From Anaerolineae bacterium (GTDB taxonomy: Bacteria > Chloroflexota > Anaerolineae > Aggregatilineales > JAFGMM01), in assembly GCA_016927535.1 (NCBI GenBank), contig JAFGMM010000090.1, forward strand, positions 1-64,000: 64,000 nucleotides of DNA, read 5' to 3'. This document shows, piece by piece, positions 8,524 through 18,130 of this stretch (within the stretch, counting starts at the first letter, position 1; each line of letters opens with the position of its first letter). The notes below the pieces were generated by a model, which was given only the letters and a program-made list of their open reading frames with translations, did not search any database and was not told the DNA's origin. A program made the translations under genes and the position numbers.

Positions 8524-11031
8524 ATGAAACGCTGGAAAAACCTCAGACGCAGAAACAAAATCTTGGTCATTCTGGGCGTCGTCGCCGCGCTGACTCTCGT
8601 CGCGGGCGTCGTCGTCTATAACTGGCTGTTCGTCGATCTACCCGATATCGACGCGCTGGAGGAATCGCTCGCGCTGCCCTCCACGCGCATCTACGACCGG
8701 TACGGGCGGCTGCTCTACGAGATGCTCGCCGCCGACGCGACCGGCGGGCTGCACCGCGTCGCGCCGCTCGACCAGATTCCGCAGCATCTCATCGACGCGA
8801 CGATTGCGACCGAAGACGCCAACTATTACAGTCATCCCGGCGTCGATCTGGGCGCCATCGTGCGCGTGCTGTGGATCAACATCCAGGGCGGCGAGGTGCT
8901 GGCGGGCGGCAGCACCATCACGCAGCAGGTGGCGCGCAACCTGCTTATGGACCCCGAACAGCGCGCCGAACGCACCCTCACCCGCAAGCTGCGCGAGGCG
9001 ATCCTGGCGATCCGGCTGACGCAAACCTTCAGCAAAGACGAAGTGCTGCTGCTGTATTTGAATCAAACGTATTACGGCAACCTGGCCTATGGCGTCGAGG
9101 CGGCGGCGCGTGTGTACTTTGGGCGCGGCGTCGAAGAACTCGACCTGGCGCAGGCGGCGCTGATCGCCGGGCTGCCGCAGTTGCCCGCGATCTACGACCC
9201 GCTCACCAATCCCGGCGCAGCGCGCGACCGGCAGCGCGTGGTGCTCGATTTGATGGTGAAGCACGGCTATATCACCCAAGCAGACGCCGACCGCGCCGCC
9301 GCCGAACCGCTCCAGTTCGCCGCCGCGCCCTTCCCGATTGAAGCGCCGCACTTCGTCGCGGCGGTGTGGACGCAGCTTCAGCGTGACTTCCCCGAATCGC
9401 TGTACGCCGGCGGCCTGGACGTTATCACCACGCTCGACCTCGATTGGCAGGACGCCGCGCAAGAAATCGCCCGGCGGCGCTTGGGCGAACTGAACACGCC
9501 GACCTACAACGAGCCGGCCCACAATGCGCACAACGCGGCGCTCGTCGCCATCGACCCGCACACCGGGCAGGTGTTGGCGATGCTGGGCAGCCCGGACTAC
9601 TTCGATGCGCGCATCAGCGGCGCGGTGAACGTGGCGCTGGCGCCCCGGCAGCCCGGCTCGGCGCTGAAGCCGTTTACCTATGCGGCGGCGTTCGACCCTA
9701 CGCGCCCCGACCCGTGGTCGCCGGCGACCGTGCTGATGGACATCCGCACCGCGTTTATCACCAAGAAGCTGGAGAGCTTCGTCCCGGCCAACTTCAGCTT
9801 GCAGGAGCACGGGCCGGTGCGCATCCGTACCGCTTTAGCGTCGTCGTTTAATATCCCGGCGGTGATCACGCTCGATCACATCGGGCTGGATGCGATGGCG
9901 AAGCGGCTGGGCGCGGTGGGGATTACCACGCTTACTGACCCGGACCGCTTCGACCTGGCGGTGACGCTGGGCGGCGGCGAGGTGCGCCTGCTGGAACTCA
10001 CGGCGGCGTATGGCGCGCTGGCGAACGGCGGGATGCGCGTGTATCCCGATCTGCTCTTGGAGGTGCGCGACCACGCGAGCGGCCAAATCTTGTACGAGTG
10101 GGCACCGCGCGAGACCGAGCGCGTGCTCGATGAGCGGGTGGCGTGGCTGGTGACCGATATCCTCGCCGACAATCATGCGCGCATCCCGTCGTTCGGCGAG
10201 CACAGCGTGCTCAACATTCTGCAGCCCGCCGCCGCCAAGACCGGCACGACGACCGACTTCCGCGATAACTGGACGGTGGGCTACACGCCCAACCTGGTCG
10301 TGGGCGTGTGGGTGGGCAACGCCGACAACGCGCCGATGGTGAAAGTAACCGGCGTGAGCGGTGCCGGGCCGATCTGGAACGAGTTTATGACCTCGGTGCT
10401 GAAAGGCAAGCCGGCGCTCAACTTCGAGCGCCCGGCGGGCTTAGAGCGCGTCGAGGTGTGCGCGCTTTCCGGGCTGCTGCCGACCGACGCTTGCGAGCTT
10501 CGCGTGGTCGATTGGTTCATCGAAGGCACCGCGCCCACCGAGTACGACGCCTGGCACCAGCGTTTTACCATCGATGCGCGGACCGGCGCGCTCGCCGACG
10601 CGACGACGCCGCCGGAGTACCGGGTCGAGAAGGTCTATTTGGTGCTGCCGCCGGAGGCGCGCCCCTGGGCATACCGGGCGGGCATCCCCGCGCCGCCGAC
10701 CGAAGCGGTGGCCGCCGCACAAGACTCGAATGCTGATACGTCGGTGCGCTTCCTCGCGCCGGACCCCTACAGCGTGTTTCGGATGTCGCCGATCACGCCC
10801 GGCGAAACTCAGCGCATCCTCATCCGCGTGGTCGCGCCGCCGGACACGTCGCACGTCGATTTGCTGCTCAACGGCGCACCGCTGCACACGCTCGACGCGC
10901 CGCCGTGGGAAGCGTGGTGGGCGCTGGAGCGCGGCGCGTGGGAGTTGACGGCGCGCGCAGCGCTGGGCGACGGCGCGACGGCGGAGAGCGAGCCGCTGTC
11001 CTTCACGGTGCATGGCTACTACGACGAATAA
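8524..11031 (+). CDS. pbpC: Penicillin-binding protein 1C (bifunctional transglycosylase/transpeptidase)
   Basis: GT51 motifs (ATEDANYYSHPGVD, GGSTITQQVARNLL), SxxK (PGSALKPFTYAAAF), SFN, KTGTTTDFRDNWTVGYTPNLVVGVWVGNADNAPM typical of PBP1C, and a C-terminal beta extension. Confidence 0.9.
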   Translation: MKRWKNLRRRNKILVILGVVAALTLVAGVVVYNWLFVDLPDIDALEESLALPSTRIYDRYGRLLYEMLAADATGGLHRVAPLDQIPQHLIDATIATEDANYYSHPGVDLGAIVRVLWINIQGGEVLAGGSTITQQVARNLLMDPEQRAERTLTRKLREAILAIRLTQTFSKDEVLLLYLNQTYYGNLAYGVEAAARVYFGRGVEELDLAQAALIAGLPQLPAIYDPLTNPGAARDRQRVVLDLMVKHGYITQADADRAAAEPLQFAAAPFPIEAPHFVAAVWTQLQRDFPESLYAGGLDVITTLDLDWQDAAQEIARRRLGELNTPTYNEPAHNAHNAALVAIDPHTGQVLAMLGSPDYFDARISGAVNVALAPRQPGSALKPFTYAAAFDPTRPDPWSPATVLMDIRTAFITKKLESFVPANFSLQEHGPVRIRTALASSFNIPAVITLDHIGLDAMAKRLGAVGITTLTDPDRFDLAVTLGGGEVRLLELTAAYGALANGGMRVYPDLLLEVRDHASGQILYEWAPRETERVLDERVAWLVTDILADNHARIPSFGEHSVLNILQPAAAKTGTTTDFRDNWTVGYTPNLVVGVWVGNADNAPMVKVTGVSGAGPIWNEFMTSVLKGKPALNFERPAGLERVEVCALSGLLPTDACELRVVDWFIEGTAPTEYDAWHQRFTIDARTGALADATTPPEYRVEKVYLVLPPEARPWAYRAGIPAPPTEAVAAAQDSNADTSVRFLAPDPYSVFRMSPITPGETQRILIRVVAPPDTSHVDLLLNGAPLHTLDAPPWEAWWALERGAWELTARAALGDGATAESEPLSFTVHGYYDE

Positions 11032-11077
11032 CCCTGTATAATCATATCAGCGCCGCTAACAGTAGGAGAGAATCACC

Positions 11078-11623
11078 GTGCGTTTAGGTTGCTTGAGTAT
11101 GCTCGGTTTGATTTTGCTGTTGTTCTTCGCCGGCACAAGCGTCGTCGTGTCGCCGGAGCCGGCTCCTATCCCGACCGTCGCCGCTATAACGCGCGTTCCT
11201 ACGCCAACGCCGATACCTGCGCCGGCGGTTCAAGAGACCTACATCCTGGCAAGCTGCGACGAGTTCAACCAGGGAACGCAGTACGTGACCGAAGGGAGCC
11301 GCATCATGATCCATTGGGGCTGGTTTGCCAAGACCCAAGAGCTGCTGGAGGATCACATCGAACACGCGACTTATGAGATCTCGCTCGACGGTCAGCCGCT
11401 TATCGAAGGCGATTGGCGTGCGCTGCCCTCCCAAAGTTTCATCGAGGACGGTTACCCGACTCGTGTCTGGTACATCGAGTTGGGCGAACTTCCCGCCGGC
11501 ACTTACCGGGTGGGCTACCGGTTGGCGTGGGACGCCGCCATCGACGACGGCTTCGAGAAGTTTGGCCCCGGCACCGAGAACGAAGCGTTTGAGTCGGGGT
11601 GTACGTTTGTGGTGGGTGAGTGA
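11078..11623 (+). CDS. Secreted/membrane-anchored hypothetical protein
   Basis: GTG start with SD aggagag; N-terminal hydrophobic segment plus TPTPIPAP linker. Confidence 0.7.
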   Translation: MRLGCLSMLGLILLLFFAGTSVVVSPEPAPIPTVAAITRVPTPTPIPAPAVQETYILASCDEFNQGTQYVTEGSRIMIHWGWFAKTQELLEDHIEHATYEISLDGQPLIEGDWRALPSQSFIEDGYPTRVWYIELGELPAGTYRVGYRLAWDAAIDDGFEKFGPGTENEAFESGCTFVVGE

Positions 11624-11697
11624 TATTGTGCAGTGTTGGGTCGTTATATAATCGGCAGCCAGTGGTCAGAGATTGTTAGTAGAGAAGGCGGTGTATC

Positions 11698-12744
11698 ATG
11701 AAGCTGGGTTATCTAGGAGGCGCAGTAATTGTCTTGCTATTTTTGGCCGGCGTACAAACCGGCTCAAGCATAGGTTTTTCGCCGCCGGCAGGGCCGACCC
11801 TGCCCACTTTGACCTTCGTCCCTGCACCGACTCCCATCCCGGCGGGCGACCTCACCGCCGGCGACCATTACCACCTGGCCGAAGGATATTACGGCGCGGC
11901 GCGCTACGAGGAGGCGCTGGCAGCATATACCCAGGCGATTGAACTGAGTTACGAGCCGCTGGCGTCAGCTTATCTGGGGCGCGGGATGGTCTATCACGAT
12001 CTGGGCGACTACAAGGCTGCCATCGCCGATTATGATCTCGCGCTCGAACTCGACCCCGACTTTGCCGAGGTTTATTATCGACGCGGGCGCGCTTATTCCT
12101 ACCTGGAGGAGCACCGCAGCGCCTTTCTCGATGCCACGCGCACGATTGAACTCGACCCGGCCCATGCCCGCGCCTACAATCTGCGCGGCGTCGCCCTGGA
12201 TTTCTTCGGTCAGTACGCGCTCGCCGTGGAGGACTACACACGCGCGATTGAACTGGGCCACGAGCCGGCCGTCTGGCCCTATTACAATCGCGGCCTTGCT
12301 TATAAGTCGCTGGGCGAGTACCGGCTCGCCGCCGCCGACTTTGATACAGTGATTACGCTAACCCCCGGTGACGCCGCCGCTCACAACGAGCGAGGGATCG
12401 CTTACGACGAACTGGGCGACCACGAGCAGGCCATCGAGGATTACACGCAGGCCATCGCACTGGGGCACGACCCGCTGAGTTGGCCCTATACTAACCGGGG
12501 TTGGTCCTATCTCGACCAGGGGATGTATGTACACGCCGCCGCCGATTTCAACGCCGCCATTGCGCTCGACGATATGCCAAACGCCTATTGGGGGCTGGGC
12601 GATATCTACTACATGATCGGTCAATATCGCCTGGCGTTGGTAAATTACCGGCATTACCTGGCATCCACGACCGGCGAACCGTCCGATTACGTCGTTGACC
12701 GGGTGCGCAACCTAGAGACACAGTTCGAGGACAGGCTGCTGTAG
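11698..12744 (+). CDS. Secreted TPR-repeat protein
   Basis: Signal/TM at N-terminus, then repeated EALAAYTQAIEL / AAIADYDLALELDPDFAEVYYRRGRAY TPR units. Confidence 0.85.
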   Translation: MKLGYLGGAVIVLLFLAGVQTGSSIGFSPPAGPTLPTLTFVPAPTPIPAGDLTAGDHYHLAEGYYGAARYEEALAAYTQAIELSYEPLASAYLGRGMVYHDLGDYKAAIADYDLALELDPDFAEVYYRRGRAYSYLEEHRSAFLDATRTIELDPAHARAYNLRGVALDFFGQYALAVEDYTRAIELGHEPAVWPYYNRGLAYKSLGEYRLAAADFDTVITLTPGDAAAHNERGIAYDELGDHEQAIEDYTQAIALGHDPLSWPYTNRGWSYLDQGMYVHAAADFNAAIALDDMPNAYWGLGDIYYMIGQYRLALVNYRHYLASTTGEPSDYVVDRVRNLETQFEDRLL

Positions 12745-12769
12745 CACTTACGGTATGTCGTAGAGTGAG

Positions 12770-15298
12770 ATGATGTCAGACCTGCACGGGTTCATGTTGG
12801 GGCCTTATCGTATCGTCGAGAAAATCGGCGGCGGCGGGATGGCAACCGTTTACAGAGCCTACCACCCGGCGACCGGACGCGAGGTGGCGATCAAGGTCCT
12901 CTCCGAGCACTTCGCCGCCGAGGCGCAGTTTCTGGCGCGCTTCACGCGCGAGGCAAAGGTCGTCGCCGGGCTGCAACACCCGCACATCCTCCCCACCCTA
13001 GACAACGGGCAGGACCGCGGCCTGACCTACCTGGTGATGCCCCACATCGCCACCGGCACCCTCCGCGACTACCTGGAGCGCGGCCCGCTTTCCCTAACCG
13101 AGGCGCGGCGCCTGTTCGCACAAATTGCGCAGGCAGTGGATTACGCGCACCGCCGGGGCGTTATTCACCGCGATTTGAAGCCTGGCAATGTGTTGCTTGA
13201 CGAGCGAGGAAACGCGCTGCTCAGCGACTTTGGGCTGGCGCGCATCATGGAAACGATGAGCCTGGCGTCGGTGTCGGGTGCGATGATCGGGACGCCGGCC
13301 TATATGTCGCCGGAGCAGGCGCAGGGCTTGCCGGCGGACGCGCGCAGCGATATCTACTCGTTGGGGGCGGTGCTGTACGAGATGCTGACCGGCCGGCCAC
13401 CTTTCAGCGCCGATACAACGGTCGGCTTGATCTTCAAGCACATCACCGAACCGGCGCCTCTGCTGCGCACCGGGCGCCCAGACCTGCCCCTGGCGGTCGA
13501 GCAGGTCGTGCTCAAAGCGCTGGCGAAGAACCCGGAAGACCGCTATCAAACGGCCGGCGCGATGATGGCTGCATTACAGCAAGCAGTTTATCCAAGCGGC
13601 GCGGCGCGGCGGCGTGTGTCCATACGGCGCGGAGTGCAAGGGATCGCGCTGCTGCTGGCTGCCGGGTTGGTGACCGTGATGATATTAATCGCCTTGGCCG
13701 GCGATGGGCTGGCGATTAACCCGCCGGCGCTCCCGACCACTGCCGACGCCGCCGCGCCGACCACAACACCCGAACCGACGCGCCCGGCACGCTCTTATTA
13801 CGACTTAGGCCAGGATTACTACCGGCAGGGCGACTACGAAAAAGCGATTGAGATGTACACCATCGCCTTGCAGCTCGACGCCGGCTTTGCCGAAGCTTAC
13901 AACGGTAAAGGGCAGGCTTACGCCGCTACAGAACGCTACGAGTCGGCGATTGAGGATTACACCCGCGCCATTGAATTGGATCCCGGCATGGCCGAAGCGT
14001 ACAACAACCGGGGCATTGCTTCCCGCCGTTTGGATGACTACACGCAAGCCATCGAGGACTACTCGCAGGCCATCACGATCAATCCTGATTTCGCCGAAGC
14101 CTACAACAACCGGGGCTATCTCTATTTTGTCCAGGGCGCGTATGACCAAGCCATCGACGACTATACGCGCGCGATTGAGCTGGCCCCCGGCTTGGCCAAT
14201 GCCTATACCAGCCGGGGCTATGCGTATTACGGGCGCGGCGATTATCGCGCCGCCATCGACGACTACACGCGCGCGATTGAGATCGATCCCGGCATGGCCG
14301 AAGCGTATACCAACCGGTGCCGCGCCTACTACCGGCTAGGCGAATACGAGCCGGCTGTACAGGACTGCACGCGCGCGATTGAGATCGACCCCGACCAGCC
14401 CATCGCCTACACGAGCCGGGCGCGCGCCTATCACACACTGGCGCAGTATGACCAGGCCGTCGAGGACTATACGCACGCCATCCGGCTCGACTCGAACCTG
14501 GCCGAGGCTTACGCGGGCCGGGGCTATACGCATTACGTGCAAGGCGATTATACGTCGGCGCTTTATGATTACACGCGCGCGCTGGAAATCGACCCGAACC
14601 TGGCCGACGTATACTTGAGCCGGGGCTATGTGCATTTTGACCAGGGCTTGTACGCCGAGGCCATCGCGGATTACACGCGCGCGCTGGAGATCACCCCGGA
14701 CCTGGCGGAGGCCTACGCCAGGCGCGGGCGCGCTTACCACCAGTTGGAAGATTACACCCAAGCGTTCGCGGACTACGAGCGCGCGTTGGAGATCGACCCC
14801 AGCTTTGCGCCGGCCTACCAGAACCGCGCTTACACGTTCTACGCACAGCGCGAGTACCACGCCGCCATCGCAGACTACACGCGCGCACTCGAGATCGACC
14901 CGCGCTATGCCGAGGCCTACGCCGGGCTTGGCAATGTATATTATGATCTGGGACGCTACGGCGAAGCCCTAGAACAATACCAACACTACCGGTCGCTGGC
15001 AGACGCCCCGGCGCAGTTCGTCCTGGACCGTTTGCCCGGTCTTGAGGCGCAATACAACGATATCGGGTCGAAGATGGTCCCGGCTACCGGCGTCAGCCGC
15101 GTCACCGTGACCGACCCCACCGCCAACCTGCGCGACGGCCCTGGCACCGATTATGCCAAAGTCGGCGAGGTGCAGCAGGGGGACAGCTTCCCGGTCGTGG
15201 CGCAGTTCGGCGATGGCAGCAGCCGTTGGTATTGGATCGAGCAGGCCGACGGCCGGCGCGCCTGGATCGCCTCATGGCTCGTCAATGCCGAGCCATGA
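12770..15298 (+). CDS. Ser/Thr protein kinase with TM, about 12 TPRs and C-terminal SH3b domain
   Basis: Kinase motifs IGGGGMATVYRA, VAIKVL, HRDLKPGNVLL, LSDFGLARI, YMSPEQ; TM GIALLLAAGLVTVMILIALAG; about 12 TPRs; SH3b (TANLRDGPGTDYAKVGEVQQGDSFPVVAQ). Confidence 0.93.
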   Translation: MMSDLHGFMLGPYRIVEKIGGGGMATVYRAYHPATGREVAIKVLSEHFAAEAQFLARFTREAKVVAGLQHPHILPTLDNGQDRGLTYLVMPHIATGTLRDYLERGPLSLTEARRLFAQIAQAVDYAHRRGVIHRDLKPGNVLLDERGNALLSDFGLARIMETMSLASVSGAMIGTPAYMSPEQAQGLPADARSDIYSLGAVLYEMLTGRPPFSADTTVGLIFKHITEPAPLLRTGRPDLPLAVEQVVLKALAKNPEDRYQTAGAMMAALQQAVYPSGAARRRVSIRRGVQGIALLLAAGLVTVMILIALAGDGLAINPPALPTTADAAAPTTTPEPTRPARSYYDLGQDYYRQGDYEKAIEMYTIALQLDAGFAEAYNGKGQAYAATERYESAIEDYTRAIELDPGMAEAYNNRGIASRRLDDYTQAIEDYSQAITINPDFAEAYNNRGYLYFVQGAYDQAIDDYTRAIELAPGLANAYTSRGYAYYGRGDYRAAIDDYTRAIEIDPGMAEAYTNRCRAYYRLGEYEPAVQDCTRAIEIDPDQPIAYTSRARAYHTLAQYDQAVEDYTHAIRLDSNLAEAYAGRGYTHYVQGDYTSALYDYTRALEIDPNLADVYLSRGYVHFDQGLYAEAIADYTRALEITPDLAEAYARRGRAYHQLEDYTQAFADYERALEIDPSFAPAYQNRAYTFYAQREYHAAIADYTRALEIDPRYAEAYAGLGNVYYDLGRYGEALEQYQHYRSLADAPAQFVLDRLPGLEAQYNDIGSKMVPATGVSRVTVTDPTANLRDGPGTDYAKVGEVQQGDSFPVVAQFGDGSSRWYWIEQADGRRAWIASWLVNAEP

Positions 15299-15367
15299 GC
15301 GCCTTCCCGATGCAAAGGCGAGAAACGAAACCGGCGTTTTGAACTCTTGGAGCTTGTCCTCGCGCGC

Positions 15368-15727
15368 TTACAACCCGGCCCAAGGGTCCTCGTCTTCGCC
15401 GAGCATGTCCTCGACCGCCTGGGGCGCGCTGACCTGGACGCCGAAATGCGTCACCCCCAGCAGCAAAACCTGTGTCAGTGCGTGCATGATAGCCTCCAGC
15501 GACGGCTCTTTGACGATAAGCGTATCGATATCGACAAAGCTCAGCCAGCGATTCCGGTCCATCAAGCGGTCGAGTTGGGCAGGGGTATACGCCGTAAAGC
15601 TGTACACACTGCCATCGTGCAGGTCGATGTACAATTCAATGCCACCGGCGTCGGACACCGAAGTCAAGGTTATCGAAGCAATCTGATCGTGTTCGACTTC
15701 GTAAACGGCTTCTTCCGGTCGAGTCAT
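15368..15727 (-). CDS. Hypothetical protein, 119 aa
   Basis: MTRPEEAVYEVEHDQIASITL... starts in an ATGA overlap with the upstream aminotransferase; the longer ORF start at 16015 lies antisense-like inside that gene. Confidence 0.65.
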   Translation of the reverse strand: MTRPEEAVYEVEHDQIASITLTSVSDAGGIELYIDLHDGSVYSFTAYTPAQLDRLMDRNRWLSFVDIDTLIVKEPSLEAIMHALTQVLLLGVTHFGVQVSAPQAVEDMLGEDEDPWAGL

Positions 15728-16605
15728 GTGGTTTGTTCCCCCTCGTACAACGGTTCCAGGTGAGCCTCGGTCCAGGCGTCGTAGCGTTGCGCGAGCATCT
15801 GTGTGACCGGGCCGGGCCGCCCGCCATTGACCGGCCGGCCGTCGATGCGGGCAATAGGCACAACGCCCCGGCTGCTGCTGGTAAGCATCGCTTCGCTGAG
15901 ACGCGGCAGGTCGGCCAGGGTTACCGGCTCCATGTGCACCGGTACCACCTCCGGCGCAAATTCGAGCAAAGCCGCGCGCGCCGTCCCGCCCAACACGCCG
16001 TCGCCGGCCGTCCACAGCGCGCCGTCGTGCACCGCGTAGAAGTTGCTGCGCATCCCTTCGAGCAGAGCGCCATCCGGCCCGACCAAAATCCCCTCATAGG
16101 CTGTGTCAGGTAAGGCGGTCCGGGCCTCGCGGCGCGCGGCAATCCATGCCGTAGACTTGGCGCGCGGCGTCCGGCGGCTGAGGCGCACGGTGTAAACCGC
16201 GACGCCCGCGCGCCGGTCCGCTTCCGGCACCGGCTGGAACGGCTCCAGGCACAGGTAATAGGTGTCGGGCGCATCCGCCGGGACCGAAAGACAAAAACGC
16301 ACGTCATCGAAGCCGGCTTCATCGACGCAGCGTTTAATCATCATGCGAAGCTGCTGCGAGTCCAGATTGACCCGGATGCCGAGCAGCCGCGCCGATTCGT
16401 CGAGCCGGGCCAGGTGCCGGCCGAACTCCAGGACTTTATCCCGGTGATAAGTGCGCGTCGCGGTATAGACGCCGGGATGCTCGGCGGCGATATCGGTCAA
16501 AAGCGCCGGCCGGCTGTCCAGGCGCGCGGCGCCCTGTCGAGTCAGTCGATAAGCAATGATCGGTGTTTCTGTTTCCATGCGCTCTATTTTAGGCCAAACC
16601 TTCAC
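15724..16605 (-). CDS. Class IV aminotransferase (BCAT / aminodeoxychorismate lyase-like)
   Basis: YTATRTYHRDKVLEFGRHLARLDESARLLGI, YEGILVGPDGALLEGMRSNFYAV. Start may be the internal METETP at 16578. Confidence 0.85.
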   Translation of the reverse strand: MKVWPKIERMETETPIIAYRLTRQGAARLDSRPALLTDIAAEHPGVYTATRTYHRDKVLEFGRHLARLDESARLLGIRVNLDSQQLRMMIKRCVDEAGFDDVRFCLSVPADAPDTYYLCLEPFQPVPEADRRAGVAVYTVRLSRRTPRAKSTAWIAARREARTALPDTAYEGILVGPDGALLEGMRSNFYAVHDGALWTAGDGVLGGTARAALLEFAPEVVPVHMEPVTLADLPRLSEAMLTSSSRGVVPIARIDGRPVNGGRPGPVTQMLAQRYDAWTEAHLEPLYEGEQTT

Positions 16606-16614
16606 ATATGCCAG

Positions 16615-16659
16615 AAAAAGCCACTAAGCTGTCCCTGACCCAGAAGGAACAGCTTAGTG
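16615..16659 (-). terminator. Intrinsic terminator-like hairpin
   Basis: Perfect 11-bp inverted repeat CACTAAGCTGT (16622-16632) / ACAGCTTAGTG (16649-16659), followed on the minus strand by GGCTTTTTC. Confidence 0.6.
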
Positions 16660-16844
16660 TGACACGAGGAGAAAACGGAGATTGGTTTGCGGGTGACTGT
16701 CTATGATATACCTCCTTAGTGTGTAGGTTTCTCAAGACTTTGTCTTGCCCGCTCGTATTGAACCGCGCTTATAATCCTAGAGCAAAAGGCCAATGGAATC
16801 TATGTGCATTTGTGTAGAAATTAACCCATCCCTATTTGTGCAAA

Positions 16845-17909
16845 TTACCTAAAGCTCCCGTCGATTCGATCTGCCAGCTTGCGCAGATTGACGTTAAAAG
16901 GCGGTCGGACGACGCCGTACTCGGTGACAATCGCCGTGATGAGATGGTTCGGCGTCACGTCGAAAGCCGGGTTGCCGGCCGGCGAGCCTTCCGGCGTGAT
17001 GCGCTGCCCGCGAATATGCGTGACCTCTTCCGCGCCGCGCTCCTCGATCTCGATCAAGTCGCCGTGCATGATGTCCATGTCGATGGTCGAGAAGGGCGCC
17101 ACCGCGTAGAACGGCACGCCGTTCTCGCGCGCCACGACTGCCAGGTTGTACGTACCGATTTTGTTTGCCACGTCGCCGTTAGCCGCGATGCGGTCCGAAC
17201 CGACCAAGCACAGATCAACCCCTGTGCGGCGCATGTAATGCCCCGATGCGCCGTCGGCGATAACCGTGTGCGGAATACCGAGATTCTTAAGCTCCCACGC
17301 GGTCAGGCGCGCACCCTGTAAGCGCGGGCGCGTCTCGTCCACCAACACGTGAAGAGCTTTGCCCTGCTCCCACGCCGAACGCACCACGCCCAGCGCCGTC
17401 CCCCAATAGACCGTCGCCAGGCTGCCGGTGTTGCAGTGGTGTACGATGGTCGCCTTGTCCGGTACGAGCGCCGCGCCGTTTACCCCCATCCGTTTGTTGA
17501 TCTCTACGTCTTCGTCGGCGAGCTTCTGCGCTTCTTCGAGCAAGATATCGCGCAGGCCGTCCACCGAATCCACGCCCGCCGTCTCGGCGCGCTTCATCAT
17601 ACGTTTGAGTGCCCAAAACAGGTTTACCGCCGTCGGGCGCGACTTAGCGAGCAGATCACTGGCCTGCTTCAAGTCTTCGATCAGATCGGGAACAGTCGCC
17701 GCTTTGCTGCTGCGCGCCGCAATTGCCATACCGAATCCCGCCGCCGCGCCGATGGCCGGCGCACCTCGGATGACCATCGTCTTGATGGCGTCGGCGACTT
17801 CCTGATAAGTATCGTAGCGCTTGATCTCGAATGTGTGGGGAAGCGCAGGCTGGTTAATCATACAAACTTGATCGTTCTCCCAAAAGATAGTGCGCACATC
17901 TTCAGACAT
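16845..17909 (-). CDS. mtnA: S-methyl-5-thioribose-1-phosphate isomerase
   Basis: TMVIRGAPAIGAAAGFGMA, HHCNTGSLATVYWGTALGVVR, LVGSDRIAANGDVANKIGTYNLAVVA. Confidence 0.93.
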   Translation of the reverse strand: MSEDVRTIFWENDQVCMINQPALPHTFEIKRYDTYQEVADAIKTMVIRGAPAIGAAAGFGMAIAARSSKAATVPDLIEDLKQASDLLAKSRPTAVNLFWALKRMMKRAETAGVDSVDGLRDILLEEAQKLADEDVEINKRMGVNGAALVPDKATIVHHCNTGSLATVYWGTALGVVRSAWEQGKALHVLVDETRPRLQGARLTAWELKNLGIPHTVIADGASGHYMRRTGVDLCLVGSDRIAANGDVANKIGTYNLAVVARENGVPFYAVAPFSTIDMDIMHGDLIEIEERGAEEVTHIRGQRITPEGSPAGNPAFDVTPNHLITAIVTEYGVVRPPFNVNLRKLADRIDGSFR

Positions 17910-18130
17910 TGGCTTCTCCTTGTGCCTAAGACCGTAGCAACCGGCGCCGACTCTTCAAGCGCGCGGCATTCCTTTACGGCTCATGATGATACCACCCGAA
18001 CCGATTTGCAGCTTTGCCAACCCTCTCGGCTCCTGAACGACGCCGCCGAATCGTGCTAAAATACCGGCGTGTCCCCATTGCCACACCGCCCGCCGCTAAA
18101 CTTTATGTCCTGTGTAGGAGAGAGAGATAT

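Noticed and set aside
8638-9810. 390-aa minus-strand ORF
   Set aside because: Shadow frame of pbpC, low-complexity composition.
13795-14990. Regular about 102-bp repeats considered as a CRISPR or satellite array
   Set aside because: They are in-frame 34-aa TPR codons with divergent sequence and no unique spacers.
16690-16720. AAGGAGG on the minus strand as a leader-peptide ribosome site
   Set aside because: No ATG/GTG/TTG follows at usable spacing; kept only as part of the leader-structure idea.
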